Assembly: GCF_900582195.1 (NCBI RefSeq)
Contig: NZ_UTHA01000130.1
Location: 62,001-126,000 of the forward strand
Length of the DNA stretch: 64,000 nt
Direction of reading: 5' to 3'
DNA from: Pseudomonas viridiflava
Lineage (GTDB): Bacteria > Pseudomonadota > Gammaproteobacteria > Pseudomonadales > Pseudomonadaceae
The notes under the pieces are model-generated. The model did no database searches, was not told the DNA's origin, and saw only the letters and a list, made by a program, of their open reading frames with translations. Made by a program: the position numbers and the translations under genes. Below, one piece after another: positions 1-7,569 of the stretch (the first letter of the stretch is position 1; each line of letters begins with the position of its first letter).

Positions 1-1
1 T

Positions 2-1390
2 GCCTTCATGCTTAGTTTCGGCAGCCTGCTGATGGCCGCCGGCACCCTCGCTGACCTCTACGGGCGCAAGCGCCTGTTCATGTGCGGCATGGCGTTGTTT
101 GCACTGGTGTCGATCCTGTTGGCGGCGGTCCCCGATATTTTCTGGCTGGACCTGTTGCGTGGCGTGCAAGGCATTGCCGCAGCGGCAGCCCTGGCCAGCG
201 GTTCGGCGGCACTGGCGCAGGAGTTTGACGGGCATGCCAGAACTCGTGCTTTCAGCCTTCTAGGCACCACTTTCGGGGTTGGCCTGGCCTTCGGTCCGTT
301 GTTATCGGGATTGCTGATCGAGTACTTGGGCTGGCGCGCCATTTTCCTTTTTACGGCTTTGCTCGCCATGCTTTCCTTGATATTTGCCCTGCCGAAAATG
401 CGCGAAAGCCGCGACCCGCAAGCACGGCGACTGGACACGCCCGGCGTGCTGTCGTTTTCCGGCCTGCTGATCTTGTTTACCACGGCGGTGATCCTGGCGC
501 CTGAGCAAGGCTGGGGCTCGCCGGTCATCCAGGTACTGCTTGGAGCGGCGGCGGTCTTTTTGCTGCTGTTTATCATTGTTGAGACTCGGGCAAAACATCC
601 GATGCTGGAACTGGGGCTGTTTTTGTTTCCACGCTTTGTCGGTGTACAGATCCTGCCGATCGGCACCTGCTATTGCTACATCGTCTTGATCGTATTGCTG
701 CCGTTCAGGTTTATCGGCGTAGAAGGGGCCAGTGCCTTTGAAGCGGGGCTGATGATGTTGGCACTCTCTGCCCCGATGCTGATTGTCCCGATGATTGCCG
801 CATCGCTAACCCGCTGGTTGTCGGCGGGCGTACTCTGCGCGATCGGCTTCATGATCGCCGCGGCCGGGCTCTACTGGCTGAGTACGATCCCGGTCGGCGC
901 GCACGCGCAGATCATCGCGGCCATGCTGCTGACCGGTATCGGTACAGGCCTGCCCTGGGGCTTGATGGATGGTTTGTCGATCAGCGTGATCCCCAAGGAA
1001 CGGGCGGGGATGGCTGCAGGTATTTTCAACACGACGCGGGTGGCCAGCGAGGGTGTCGCTTTGGCGATCACTGTTGCGGTGCTGACGGCTCTGGTCGCAC
1101 ACCATCTGAGCATCAGTTCCTTGGTCAAACTGTCCGCCGTTGACTATTCGACTATCGCGCAACGCCTGGTGATGGGCGATATCCAGCACGCGAGCACCGA
1201 CGCCGGCCAAATCCCGCTGACGATATTGCGCTCGGCCTATACCGCCGGGTTCAACACCTTGCTGCAACTGCTGGCGATGTTCACGCTGTTCACAGCCGCC
1301 GTGGTCTTTCTGTTCCTGGGACGCCAAAGCGAAGTCAGCGTCGGTGCCGAATCCACGCCCGATGTCGCCCGTCTCTCATCGGATATCTGA
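2..1390 (+). CDS. MFS transporter, DHA2-like drug exporter (5' end missing)
   Basis: Integral membrane proton-coupled exporter of the major facilitator superfamily. The reading frame is open at the window edge; the first Met (position 8) lies just before the loop motif GTLADLYGRKRLF, the MFS motif A normally found between helices 2 and 3, so the first helix or two lie upstream of the window. About 460 residues remain, with many hydrophobic helices, which fits the 14-helix EmrB/QacA (DHA2) class better than the 12-helix class. The next MFS gene starts 23 bp downstream on the same strand, so the two are probably cotranscribed. They precede a biosynthetic cluster and may export its product, but that link is inference. 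Confidence 0.85.
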   Translation, partial: AFMLSFGSLLMAAGTLADLYGRKRLFMCGMALFALVSILLAAVPDIFWLDLLRGVQGIAAAAALASGSAALAQEFDGHARTRAFSLLGTTFGVGLAFGPLLSGLLIEYLGWRAIFLFTALLAMLSLIFALPKMRESRDPQARRLDTPGVLSFSGLLILFTTAVILAPEQGWGSPVIQVLLGAAAVFLLLFIIVETRAKHPMLELGLFLFPRFVGVQILPIGTCYCYIVLIVLLPFRFIGVEGASAFEAGLMMLALSAPMLIVPMIAASLTRWLSAGVLCAIGFMIAAAGLYWLSTIPVGAHAQIIAAMLLTGIGTGLPWGLMDGLSISVIPKERAGMAAGIFNTTRVASEGVALAITVAVLTALVAHHLSISSLVKLSAVDYSTIAQRLVMGDIQHASTDAGQIPLTILRSAYTAGFNTLLQLLAMFTLFTAAVVFLFLGRQSEVSVGAESTPDVARLSSDI

Positions 1391-1413
1391 AAGTCGCTTT
1401 GGAGCCATGCCTG

Positions 1414-2607
1414 ATGTCGCCCAATACACACTTTCCGCCACTGATTCTGGCGGGCATTGCCTTGCTGTGCGGCTTGTCGGTGGCCAATGTCTACTTCAAC
1501 CAGGCATTGCTGCCGGTCTTCGCCGATGCCCTGCACGCCGATGCCGGTCAAACCAGCTGGATCGCCACTGCATCGCAGATGGGCTATGCCTTGGGGATGT
1601 TGCTGATTGTACCGTTGGGCGACAGAGTGGCGCCCTTGCGACTCTGTCGCGTACTGCTGGTGTGGACGTCCATCCTGTTACTACTGGCAAGCCAGGCCAC
1701 CCAGCTGTCATTCCTGGCAGGCGCCAGCTTCCTGCTCTGCATGGGTACATGTATCCCGCAGGTGCTACTCCCCTACCTGGCCGGGCTGGCCACTGCCGGC
1801 GAACGCAGTCGCGTCATTGCCTGGGTCCAAACGGGGTTGGTCACCGGAATTCTCCTGTCCCGGGCCATTGCCGGATGGTTGGCTGATCACCTTGGCTGGC
1901 AGTCGGTCTATTGGGTGGCGGCTTCTGCCATGGTCCTGTGTGCGCTGGCGCTGCCGAGCATCCTGCCCCGGCGCCATACGCCGGGGGTGTCCGTTGCCTA
2001 CGGCAGATTACTGAGTTCGATGTTGCATCTGTTCTGGCATGAGCCGCTGCTGCGCCTGTCCTGCGCCCTGGGCGCGGCAGTCTTTGCCGCGTTCAGTGCG
2101 TTCTGGTCGGTAATCGCTTTTAAACTGATGGCGCCGCCCTACAGCATGAACGCCGCCGATGTCGGATTGTTCAGCTTGTGGGGCGCCCTCGCCACCCTGC
2201 TGACTCCTGCTGCCGGAAAACTGTGTGAACGTTTCGGCACAGTCGCTATCAGCCTCGCCTCTATTTTGCTCTGTGGCCTGAGCTTCGCCTTGTCGATCGC
2301 TTGGTCCAACACCTTTATGGTGTTGCTGGCGTGCGCCAACCTGCTCAGCTTCGCCTTGCAACTGGGGCAGGTGGCCAACCAGACGCGTATTTTTTCCCTG
2401 AGGCCGGAAAGTCGCAGCCGTTTGAACACGGTGTATATGGTCTGCAATTTTTGTGGTGGAGCGTTCGGTAGTGCCATGGGAGGGTATCTCTGGCAACGTT
2501 TCGGATGGACCGGATGCGCCTTATTGGGATTGCTGTGCGCTGTATTGGCGATGGTTGCCTTGTTGGCGATTCTCAGGCCGCGGCCCCAACAACTTTCCGC
2601 GATTTAA
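1414..2607 (+). CDS. MFS transporter, 12-helix
   Basis: A 397-residue membrane protein with about twelve hydrophobic segments, including the MFS motif A region around YALGMLLIVPLGDR and a second-half repeat. I chose ATG 1414 (MSPNTHF) over TTG 1399 because the first helix then begins in the usual place. The gene lies 23 bp after the previous MFS gene and before a 370-bp regulatory gap. It probably is a drug or sugar efflux permease. The pairing of a DHA2-like and a 12-helix MFS gene upstream of a metabolite cluster suggests export or self-resistance; the substrate cannot be read from sequence. Confidence 0.85.
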   Translation: MSPNTHFPPLILAGIALLCGLSVANVYFNQALLPVFADALHADAGQTSWIATASQMGYALGMLLIVPLGDRVAPLRLCRVLLVWTSILLLLASQATQLSFLAGASFLLCMGTCIPQVLLPYLAGLATAGERSRVIAWVQTGLVTGILLSRAIAGWLADHLGWQSVYWVAASAMVLCALALPSILPRRHTPGVSVAYGRLLSSMLHLFWHEPLLRLSCALGAAVFAAFSAFWSVIAFKLMAPPYSMNAADVGLFSLWGALATLLTPAAGKLCERFGTVAISLASILLCGLSFALSIAWSNTFMVLLACANLLSFALQLGQVANQTRIFSLRPESRSRLNTVYMVCNFCGGAFGSAMGGYLWQRFGWTGCALLGLLCAVLAMVALLAILRPRPQQLSAI

Positions 2608-2979
2608 CCATTGTGTGACCGAACGTCCACATTCGTAACTTGTTATTCCCTTCCTGTACTGACTAGTTGTATTGGTTAGCCACACCAGTACAACTATCCT
2701 CGCCCTCCCTGATATTTCCCATCGTTCAAGTCTCCGGCTCGTGCTTCTATCAACTCATTGGTCTTTCGCACAATGTGGTGTTTAGCATGCTCGGATCTTG
2801 AACTTATAGTTCAGACAGTTGAGCCTAAAACGCTCAACTGCTTTGAAATACTCTGAAATACAATTGTCCGCAGCAAACAGATTTTTCGGAAAAACCAGAC
2901 AGACTCCAACTTGGCAGAAAAGTCAGGGCGTTCGTTAGTTCCCTGGGCTTCTTTTAATCTCTCAAACAAGGAGTCTTCG
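2608..2979. promoter_or_regulatory. Intergenic regulatory region before the biosynthetic cluster
   Basis: No gene is visible in these 372 bp. The stretch is AT-richer than its surroundings and holds three inverted repeats. First, 2665-2695 has 12-nt arms AGTTGTATTGGT with one mismatch and a 7-nt centre. Second, TGAAC/GTTCA at 2799-2813. Third, a perfect 8-bp repeat AGTTGAGC/GCTCAACT at 2817-2839. The first has the length of a dimeric repressor operator. No terminator of the MFS gene is evident. The promoter of the nine-gene cluster most likely lies here. Confidence 0.5.
2665..2695. promoter_or_regulatory. 31-bp inverted repeat, candidate operator
   Basis: Arms AGTTGTA(T/C)TGGT face each other around a 7-nt centre, with one mismatch in twelve positions. 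The size and symmetry fit a site for a dimeric regulator. The protein that binds it is unknown; the only regulator gene nearby is the LysR gene at 10171-11073. Confidence 0.45.
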
Positions 2980-3738
2980 ATGACTGTCATCGACTCTGAA
3001 AAAGTGTGTGTTTTCATACCGTTCGCCGGAGGCAGCGGTTTGTCCTTTGAAACGCTGCGGCGTGCCGTAGGCACTTACATGCCGGTGATGGGCGTCACTT
3101 ACAAAGGTCGCTATCAAAAGAATGTGACGCAGGCGCCTGGTACGGTCGATGCCATGGCGAACGAGGTCATTGCACTTATCGACAACCTGGCGGCGCGCGA
3201 GGTCATTATTTTTGGCTATAGCCTTGGTGCCATCGTTGCTTACGAAGTTGCTCGGCGCCAACATGAGTTTGGCCCTCGACTGATAAAACTGGTGGTTGCA
3301 GCCTGTCGTGCTCCGCGCGTTTTTAGTTGCGCGCAGGTAACACTCGACGATTCTGAAGAAGTGTTTATTCAAACAGTTTCCAGGTTTGGTGCCATTCCGG
3401 ATTTCATGTTGAAACACTCGGCGGCGAAGAGCCGCATGCTGCCATCGCTTATCAAGGATTTCCAGGCCGCCGCCCTGTATCGCCACGTTCCCGGTGCGCC
3501 GCTGGACGTTCCCATGATGGTTCTGGGCGGCAGTGAAGACCCATTTGCACCGGTCCAGGATGTTATTGCCTGGAAAGAGCATAGCCACAATTTTGTCCGT
3601 CTGGAGTTTTTTGAGGGAAACCATTTTTTCCTCACCCAGCATATTCCTGCCATTACCAAAATGATTACCGAGCCTGTCAGTCCGGCAGCACTCCTGCCTG
3701 TTTCATCCCGATACCTGGATACATCAGCACGCATATAA
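2980..3738 (+). CDS. Type II thioesterase (alpha/beta hydrolase)
   Basis: A 252-residue alpha/beta hydrolase of the type II thioesterase family, which releases or edits acyl groups on carrier proteins in secondary metabolism. It begins with the family signature FIPFAGGSG. The nucleophile is Ser81 in GYSLG, the acid Asp187 in GGSEDPF and the base His215 in EGNHFF. ATG 2980 is preceded by AAGGAG at a 6-nt spacing, so it is preferred over the longer frame from 2911. It is the first gene of the cluster. Family members either hydrolyse mis-primed acyl-ACPs or release the finished chain; which applies here is open. Confidence 0.85.
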   Translation: MTVIDSEKVCVFIPFAGGSGLSFETLRRAVGTYMPVMGVTYKGRYQKNVTQAPGTVDAMANEVIALIDNLAAREVIIFGYSLGAIVAYEVARRQHEFGPRLIKLVVAACRAPRVFSCAQVTLDDSEEVFIQTVSRFGAIPDFMLKHSAAKSRMLPSLIKDFQAAALYRHVPGAPLDVPMMVLGGSEDPFAPVQDVIAWKEHSHNFVRLEFFEGNHFFLTQHIPAITKMITEPVSPAALLPVSSRYLDTSARI

Positions 3739-3748
3739 AGGTGAAAAA

Positions 3749-4549
3749 ATGGAAGAGCTCAGTGTTTCAAATAGCGTTTCTTCGTGCCCGTTTTCTGGAT
3801 TTCCCTCGCTTAACGCACAACAGCAGGAATCGCCCAGACATTACATTGTGGTGGGCGATCGAATCAAAAGTCAGTGCAGTGACAATATGTTTATTTCGGT
3901 AACTGCCGCAGAACAAATGGTGACCCGACTTGATAGGCACGAAAAGTTGACCTTGCATGTTGGTCAGGGGATTACTGACGAGCAACTCAATACGCTGTAT
4001 GGATTCAAGGCGGCCCTGTCGCCGACATTGAATATCCTCCCAGTGGATCGCCGCCCTCGTGCTTCTTCAACAGCTACTCACAAGTTGAAGAATCATAATA
4101 TTGCTATCTCCGCGCCTTGCGAAAATGGCAACGGAACTTATTCTGCTTCGCTGATGATAGATGATGCCAATGCCGAACTAAGCGATCATCTGACCGGACA
4201 ACACGTTTCCGGAATGATGGTCATCGAAGCCGCCCGCCAAATGACCATCGCCGTTGCAGAAGACTATTACGTGACACCGGCAGCCAAAGGCAAAGTCAAC
4301 TTTGTCACCAATAAAATGGACGTCACTTATATGGACTTCCTGTTGCCGATACACACGGAAATCCTGTGCATTCCCATTGAATTGCGCCGCTCGGGCGCGT
4401 CGAATTTTCGTTTTTCCTGCCGCCTTGAGTTTAAGCAGCAAGGCCAGTGCCTGGTGGTACTTGGCTTTGAACTATCAGTGATTGACTCGCGCTACTTTCA
4501 ACTCAAGGAAGCGCAGCTTCTGCACCAATTCGTCAAGCGTCTGGCCTGA
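3749..4549 (+). CDS. AfsA-related hotdog protein (butenolide/gamma-butyrolactone synthase-like)
   Basis: A 266-residue protein whose second half carries the AfsA hotdog signature: DHLTGQHVSGMMVIEAARQ at residues 146-164, after the typical HKxxxxN entry at 111-116. AfsA enzymes join a beta-ketoacyl-ACP to dihydroxyacetone phosphate, and relatives (MmfL, MmyD, AvrD) make furans, methylenomycin precursors and syringolides. Streptomyces AfsA has two hotdog repeats. Here the first half (residues 30-105) lacks the signature, so the protein looks like one active plus one degenerate domain. ATG 3749 has AAAGGTG upstream. It follows the thioesterase by 10 bp. The acyl and phosphate substrates are inferred from the family only. 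Confidence 0.75.
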   Translation: MEELSVSNSVSSCPFSGFPSLNAQQQESPRHYIVVGDRIKSQCSDNMFISVTAAEQMVTRLDRHEKLTLHVGQGITDEQLNTLYGFKAALSPTLNILPVDRRPRASSTATHKLKNHNIAISAPCENGNGTYSASLMIDDANAELSDHLTGQHVSGMMVIEAARQMTIAVAEDYYVTPAAKGKVNFVTNKMDVTYMDFLLPIHTEILCIPIELRRSGASNFRFSCRLEFKQQGQCLVVLGFELSVIDSRYFQLKEAQLLHQFVKRLA

Positions 4550-4570
4550 ACCACTTTGAGAGGAATCACT

Positions 4571-4876
4571 ATGAAAGAGCAAATTCTCGGCATCATTTAT
4601 AACGCGATTGAAAATGAAAACCACAGTCTCGCCCAGCCCATCAGCCTGGAAAATGGCGAAAACACCGCCCTCTACGGTGTCGGCGGCGTCCTCGATTCGA
4701 TGAGCCTGGTGTCCATCGTGATTGACGTCGAGCAGATGCTCGAGGAGCAACTGGGGGTCAAGATGACGCTGGTCAACGACAGCGCCATGTCCCCCAAGCG
4801 CAGCCCGTTCCAGTCGGTCAATACCTTCGCCAACTACATTCTCGAGCTGAATGCACAGGTGTCCCATGGCCGATAA
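4571..4876 (+). CDS. Acyl carrier protein 1
   Basis: A 101-residue carrier protein. Ser43 in LDSMSLV is the likely phosphopantetheine site; the usual DSL is DSM here. The acidic four-helix pattern (helix 2 IVIDVEQMLEEQLGV) is typical of carrier proteins, but the N-terminal part is longer than in AcpP. ATG 4571 follows GAGAGG. The end overlaps the start of the SDR gene by 11 bp, which suggests translational coupling. It is unlike the second carrier protein at 5600, so the two probably serve different partners or steps. Confidence 0.8.
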   Translation: MKEQILGIIYNAIENENHSLAQPISLENGENTALYGVGGVLDSMSLVSIVIDVEQMLEEQLGVKMTLVNDSAMSPKRSPFQSVNTFANYILELNAQVSHGR

Positions 4877-5570
4877 CACGCCTGTCACGCTTATCACAGG
4901 GACGCGCAAGGGCATCGGCAGGCATCTTGCCGAGTATTACCTTGCCCAGGGTCATCGCGTGATCGGCTGTAGCCGTTCGTCCAGCGATCTGAGCCATCCG
5001 GGCTATGACCACTTTATCGCCGATGTGGCCGATGAACAGGCCATCAGCGAACTGATGAGGCACGTGCGCGGCACCTGCGATCGGCTCGATTACCTGATCA
5101 ACAATGCCGGGATCGCCAGCATGAACCACTCGCTGCTGACCCCCTACAAGACCGCGCAAAACATCATGCAAACCAATGTGCTGGGCACTTTCCTGCTCAG
5201 TCGGGAGGCGGCGAAGCTCATGCGAGCCGGACGCAAGGGACGCATCGTGAATTTTTCCACAGTGGCCAAACCGTTGAAGCTGGAAGGCGAAGCACTGTAT
5301 GCCGCGTCCAAAGCCGCCGTGGAAACCCTGACCTGTGTGATGGCCAAGGAGCTGGCCAGCTTTGGCATCACCGTCAATGCCGTGGGCCCTACACCGATCG
5401 ATACCGATCTGACGCGGGTCATCCCTGCACAAAAAATGAAAGACCTGCTGGCGCAACAATCGCTGAAGCGCTTTGGCACCTTCGACGATGTGACCAATGT
5501 CACGGATTTTTTCCTGTCACCGCGCAGCGATTTCATTACCGGCCAAGTCGTGTACCTCGGCGGCCTCTAA
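4866..5570 (+). CDS. SDR family oxidoreductase (ketoreductase-like)
   Basis: A 234-residue classical short-chain dehydrogenase. Its Rossmann motif is TGTRKGIG (residues 11-18), the structural motif is NNAG (79-82), and the catalytic residues are Ser131, Tyr145 and Lys149 (YAASK). It resembles FabG-type 3-oxoacyl-ACP reductases and so may reduce a keto group on an ACP-bound or released intermediate. ATG 4866 (MADNTPV) overlaps the carrier-protein gene. An Arg in the nucleotide loop (RKGIG) and the Ser/Arg after strand 2 (CSRSS) suggest NADPH, as in most FabG-like enzymes. Confidence 0.85.
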   Translation: MADNTPVTLITGTRKGIGRHLAEYYLAQGHRVIGCSRSSSDLSHPGYDHFIADVADEQAISELMRHVRGTCDRLDYLINNAGIASMNHSLLTPYKTAQNIMQTNVLGTFLLSREAAKLMRAGRKGRIVNFSTVAKPLKLEGEALYAASKAAVETLTCVMAKELASFGITVNAVGPTPIDTDLTRVIPAQKMKDLLAQQSLKRFGTFDDVTNVTDFFLSPRSDFITGQVVYLGGL

Positions 5571-5599
5571 CTTTCGTTCTCTTGCAAAAGGACTTCACC

Positions 5600-5854
5600 A
5601 TGAACCTGGACGCCATCAAGAAAGAACTGGCAGAACTTCTGGAACTGCGCGAATCGGAACTTCAAGCTGATGTATTGCTGCACCCCCTGAGCAATTGGGA
5701 TTCATTGACCAAGGTCACGCTGCTGGGTGTGTTGAATGACCAGTTCGGTTTTGCCTTGAGCCCTGCCGTGCTCGATGAGGTTGAAACCATGGGTCAGCTG
5801 TTCGATGCCATCCAGGCCGATGCGGCTGACGCCCGTGTCAGTGAACCCTCATGA
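5600..5854 (+). CDS. Acyl carrier protein 2
   Basis: An 84-residue carrier protein with Ser35 in NWDSLTKV as the phosphopantetheine attachment site. ATG 5600 has AAAAGGA upstream. The stop codon overlaps the KAS III start (ATGA at 5851), so the two are translationally coupled and probably work together. The Trp before the DSL motif is common in stand-alone carrier proteins that serve polyketide or NRPS-like starters and ligases. It shares little with carrier protein 1. Confidence 0.85.
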   Translation: MNLDAIKKELAELLELRESELQADVLLHPLSNWDSLTKVTLLGVLNDQFGFALSPAVLDEVETMGQLFDAIQADAADARVSEPS

Positions 5855-6870
5855 ACGCGTTTATCGATGGGGTGTCGGTCCGCGCGCTGTCGGCCGCCAT
5901 TCCCCAAGACGTGATGACCCTGGCCGATTTCGCCACGTTGTTTGGTGAAAAAGAAGTGCAGCGCATTGCCAAGAGCACCGGCATCCATCAAGTGCGGGTG
6001 GCCAATCGGCTATCGACGGTGGATCTGTGCGCAGCTGCTGCCCAGGCATTGTTCGAGGCGGCGGACATTGATCCCGCCAGCATCGATGGCCTGGTGGTCG
6101 TCACGCAAACGCCCGACAGCCTGATGCCTGCGAGCAGTGCAATGCTGGCTGAGCGCCTGGGGTTGAAGAAAGCGCTCGCAGCCTTCGACCTCAATTTTGG
6201 CTGTTCCGGCTACATCTATGGCCTGTTTCAGGCGGCCATGCTGATCAAGGCCGGCGGCTGCCGCAGAGTACTGGTGTGTACCGGCGATGTGATCAGCAAA
6301 TTGCTCAATCCTGAAGACCGGCACGTGCGGCTGGTCTTCGGCGATGCCGCGACCTGCACGCTGCTGGAAAGCGGCGATCAGGCACTCGGGTTTGCGTTCA
6401 ATACCGATGGCGCCGGCGCGCAATACCTCAACACTGCGCTGGATTACACGCCCAGCGCCACCAGCCGGGTACAGGTCGCCGGGCTGCATATGGACGGCGG
6501 CCAAGTGATGAACTTTGCCTTGGAGAAAGTGCCGTCGGCGATCAACGCCTTCATTCGGGAACAAGGCATCGACCCCGAGCGTGTGCCGTTCTTCCTGCTG
6601 CACCAGGCCAACAAGTTCATGCTCGATTACCTGGCCAAAAAGCTCGGTGTTGCGCCGGCCAGGGTCCCCATTGAAGTGGCTGACGTGGGCAACACCGGCC
6701 CCTCGTCGATACCGCTGATGATCTGCAAGCGCCACGGCCGCGAAGACGTGCGGCAGGACAACCTGATTGCTTGTGGTTTTGGCGTCGGGCTGTCGATCGG
6801 CATCGCCCATTTATCGCTGCGCGATGCTCACATCATTGCTCCGGTAGAAGTACCTGCCCTCCCTAACTGA
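5851..6870 (+). CDS. 3-oxoacyl-ACP synthase III-like enzyme (KAS III)
   Basis: A 339-residue FabH-like condensing enzyme. The catalytic triad is complete: Cys118 in NFGCSGY, His251 in LLHQAN and Asn281 in GNTGPSS. KAS III enzymes condense an acyl-CoA, or load acyl groups, with malonyl-ACP without further elongation, giving the beta-ketoacyl-ACP that an AfsA-type enzyme needs. The coupling to carrier protein 2 fits that role. It is not in a fab locus, so it is a pathway-specific copy. Other FabH-like enzymes in clusters act as acyltransferases; the intact Cys-His-Asn triad favours condensation. Confidence 0.88.
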   Translation: MNAFIDGVSVRALSAAIPQDVMTLADFATLFGEKEVQRIAKSTGIHQVRVANRLSTVDLCAAAAQALFEAADIDPASIDGLVVVTQTPDSLMPASSAMLAERLGLKKALAAFDLNFGCSGYIYGLFQAAMLIKAGGCRRVLVCTGDVISKLLNPEDRHVRLVFGDAATCTLLESGDQALGFAFNTDGAGAQYLNTALDYTPSATSRVQVAGLHMDGGQVMNFALEKVPSAINAFIREQGIDPERVPFFLLHQANKFMLDYLAKKLGVAPARVPIEVADVGNTGPSSIPLMICKRHGREDVRQDNLIACGFGVGLSIGIAHLSLRDAHIIAPVEVPALPN

Positions 6871-6888
6871 CCTGACAATCAAGGAAAG

Positions 6889-7569
6889 ATGACCATGACT
6901 ATTCAAGCAATCTGGTTCGACTTCGGCGGCGTGCTGTCGCCTTCCATCGACGAGCTGTACCGCGTCTACCAGGAAAATACCGGCATCAGCCGCAGCCAGA
7001 TGGAAGCCGCGATGCATGCGGTGGCCAAGCCGCTGAATGTGCAATTCCAGGCGCCCATCGAGCTGGCCATGATGACGCAGGTCGAATGGGGGCAGGGTAT
7101 GAGCAAGGCATTGTCCGAGCTGTATCCGGGCATTGATTTGAGTCGTTGCGATTTCGATAACCATGGCGAGCAGTGGTTTTCCCCGCACAACGTCAACGAA
7201 CACATGTTCGAGCTTTTCCATGAAGTGAAAGCGGCCGGCCTGAAGGCGTGCATCCTCACCAACAACGTAGTGGAGTGGGAAACCCCATGGCGGCGCATGG
7301 TGGGTCTGGATGATGTCGCTGACAGCATCGTCGACTCCTGCAAGGTGAAACTGCGCAAACCGGACCCGAAAATCTTTGCGCTGGCGGCCGACCAGATTGG
7401 CGTACCTGCCGCCGCCTGCGTGCTGATCGATGATGTCGAAGAAAATTGCGAAGCCGCGCGAGCCGCCGGCTGGCACGCCATTTTATTTGTCGACAGCCTC
7501 GAGACTCAGCATGCCGTGCGTGCACTTATTGGCGCGGCACAACCCCGCGCGCAGGCAGGTGCCCGATGA
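6889..7569 (+). CDS. HAD-family hydrolase (subclass IA), probable phosphatase
   Basis: A 226-residue HAD hydrolase. The nucleophile is Asp11 in WFDFGGVL, motif II is the Thr of LTNN, motif III is the Lys of LRKPDP, and motif IV is DD in LIDDVEEN. The residue two after the nucleophile, usually Asp (general acid), is Gly13; the same FDxGGVL form occurs in the epoxide-hydrolase/ACAD10 branch, so the activity may differ from a classical phosphatase. In gamma-butyrolactone and methylenomycin-furan pathways a HAD phosphatase removes the phosphate after the AfsA step, which suits this position. SD spacing would also allow ATG 6895. The stop overlaps the P450 start (ATGA). Confidence 0.82.
   Translation: MTMTIQAIWFDFGGVLSPSIDELYRVYQENTGISRSQMEAAMHAVAKPLNVQFQAPIELAMMTQVEWGQGMSKALSELYPGIDLSRCDFDNHGEQWFSPHNVNEHMFELFHEVKAAGLKACILTNNVVEWETPWRRMVGLDDVADSIVDSCKVKLRKPDPKIFALAADQIGVPAAACVLIDDVEENCEAARAAGWHAILFVDSLETQHAVRALIGAAQPRAQAGAR

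Noticed and set aside
2911..2979. N-terminal extension of the thioesterase
   Set aside because: The strong AAGGAG at 2968-2973 and the family start point to ATG 2980.
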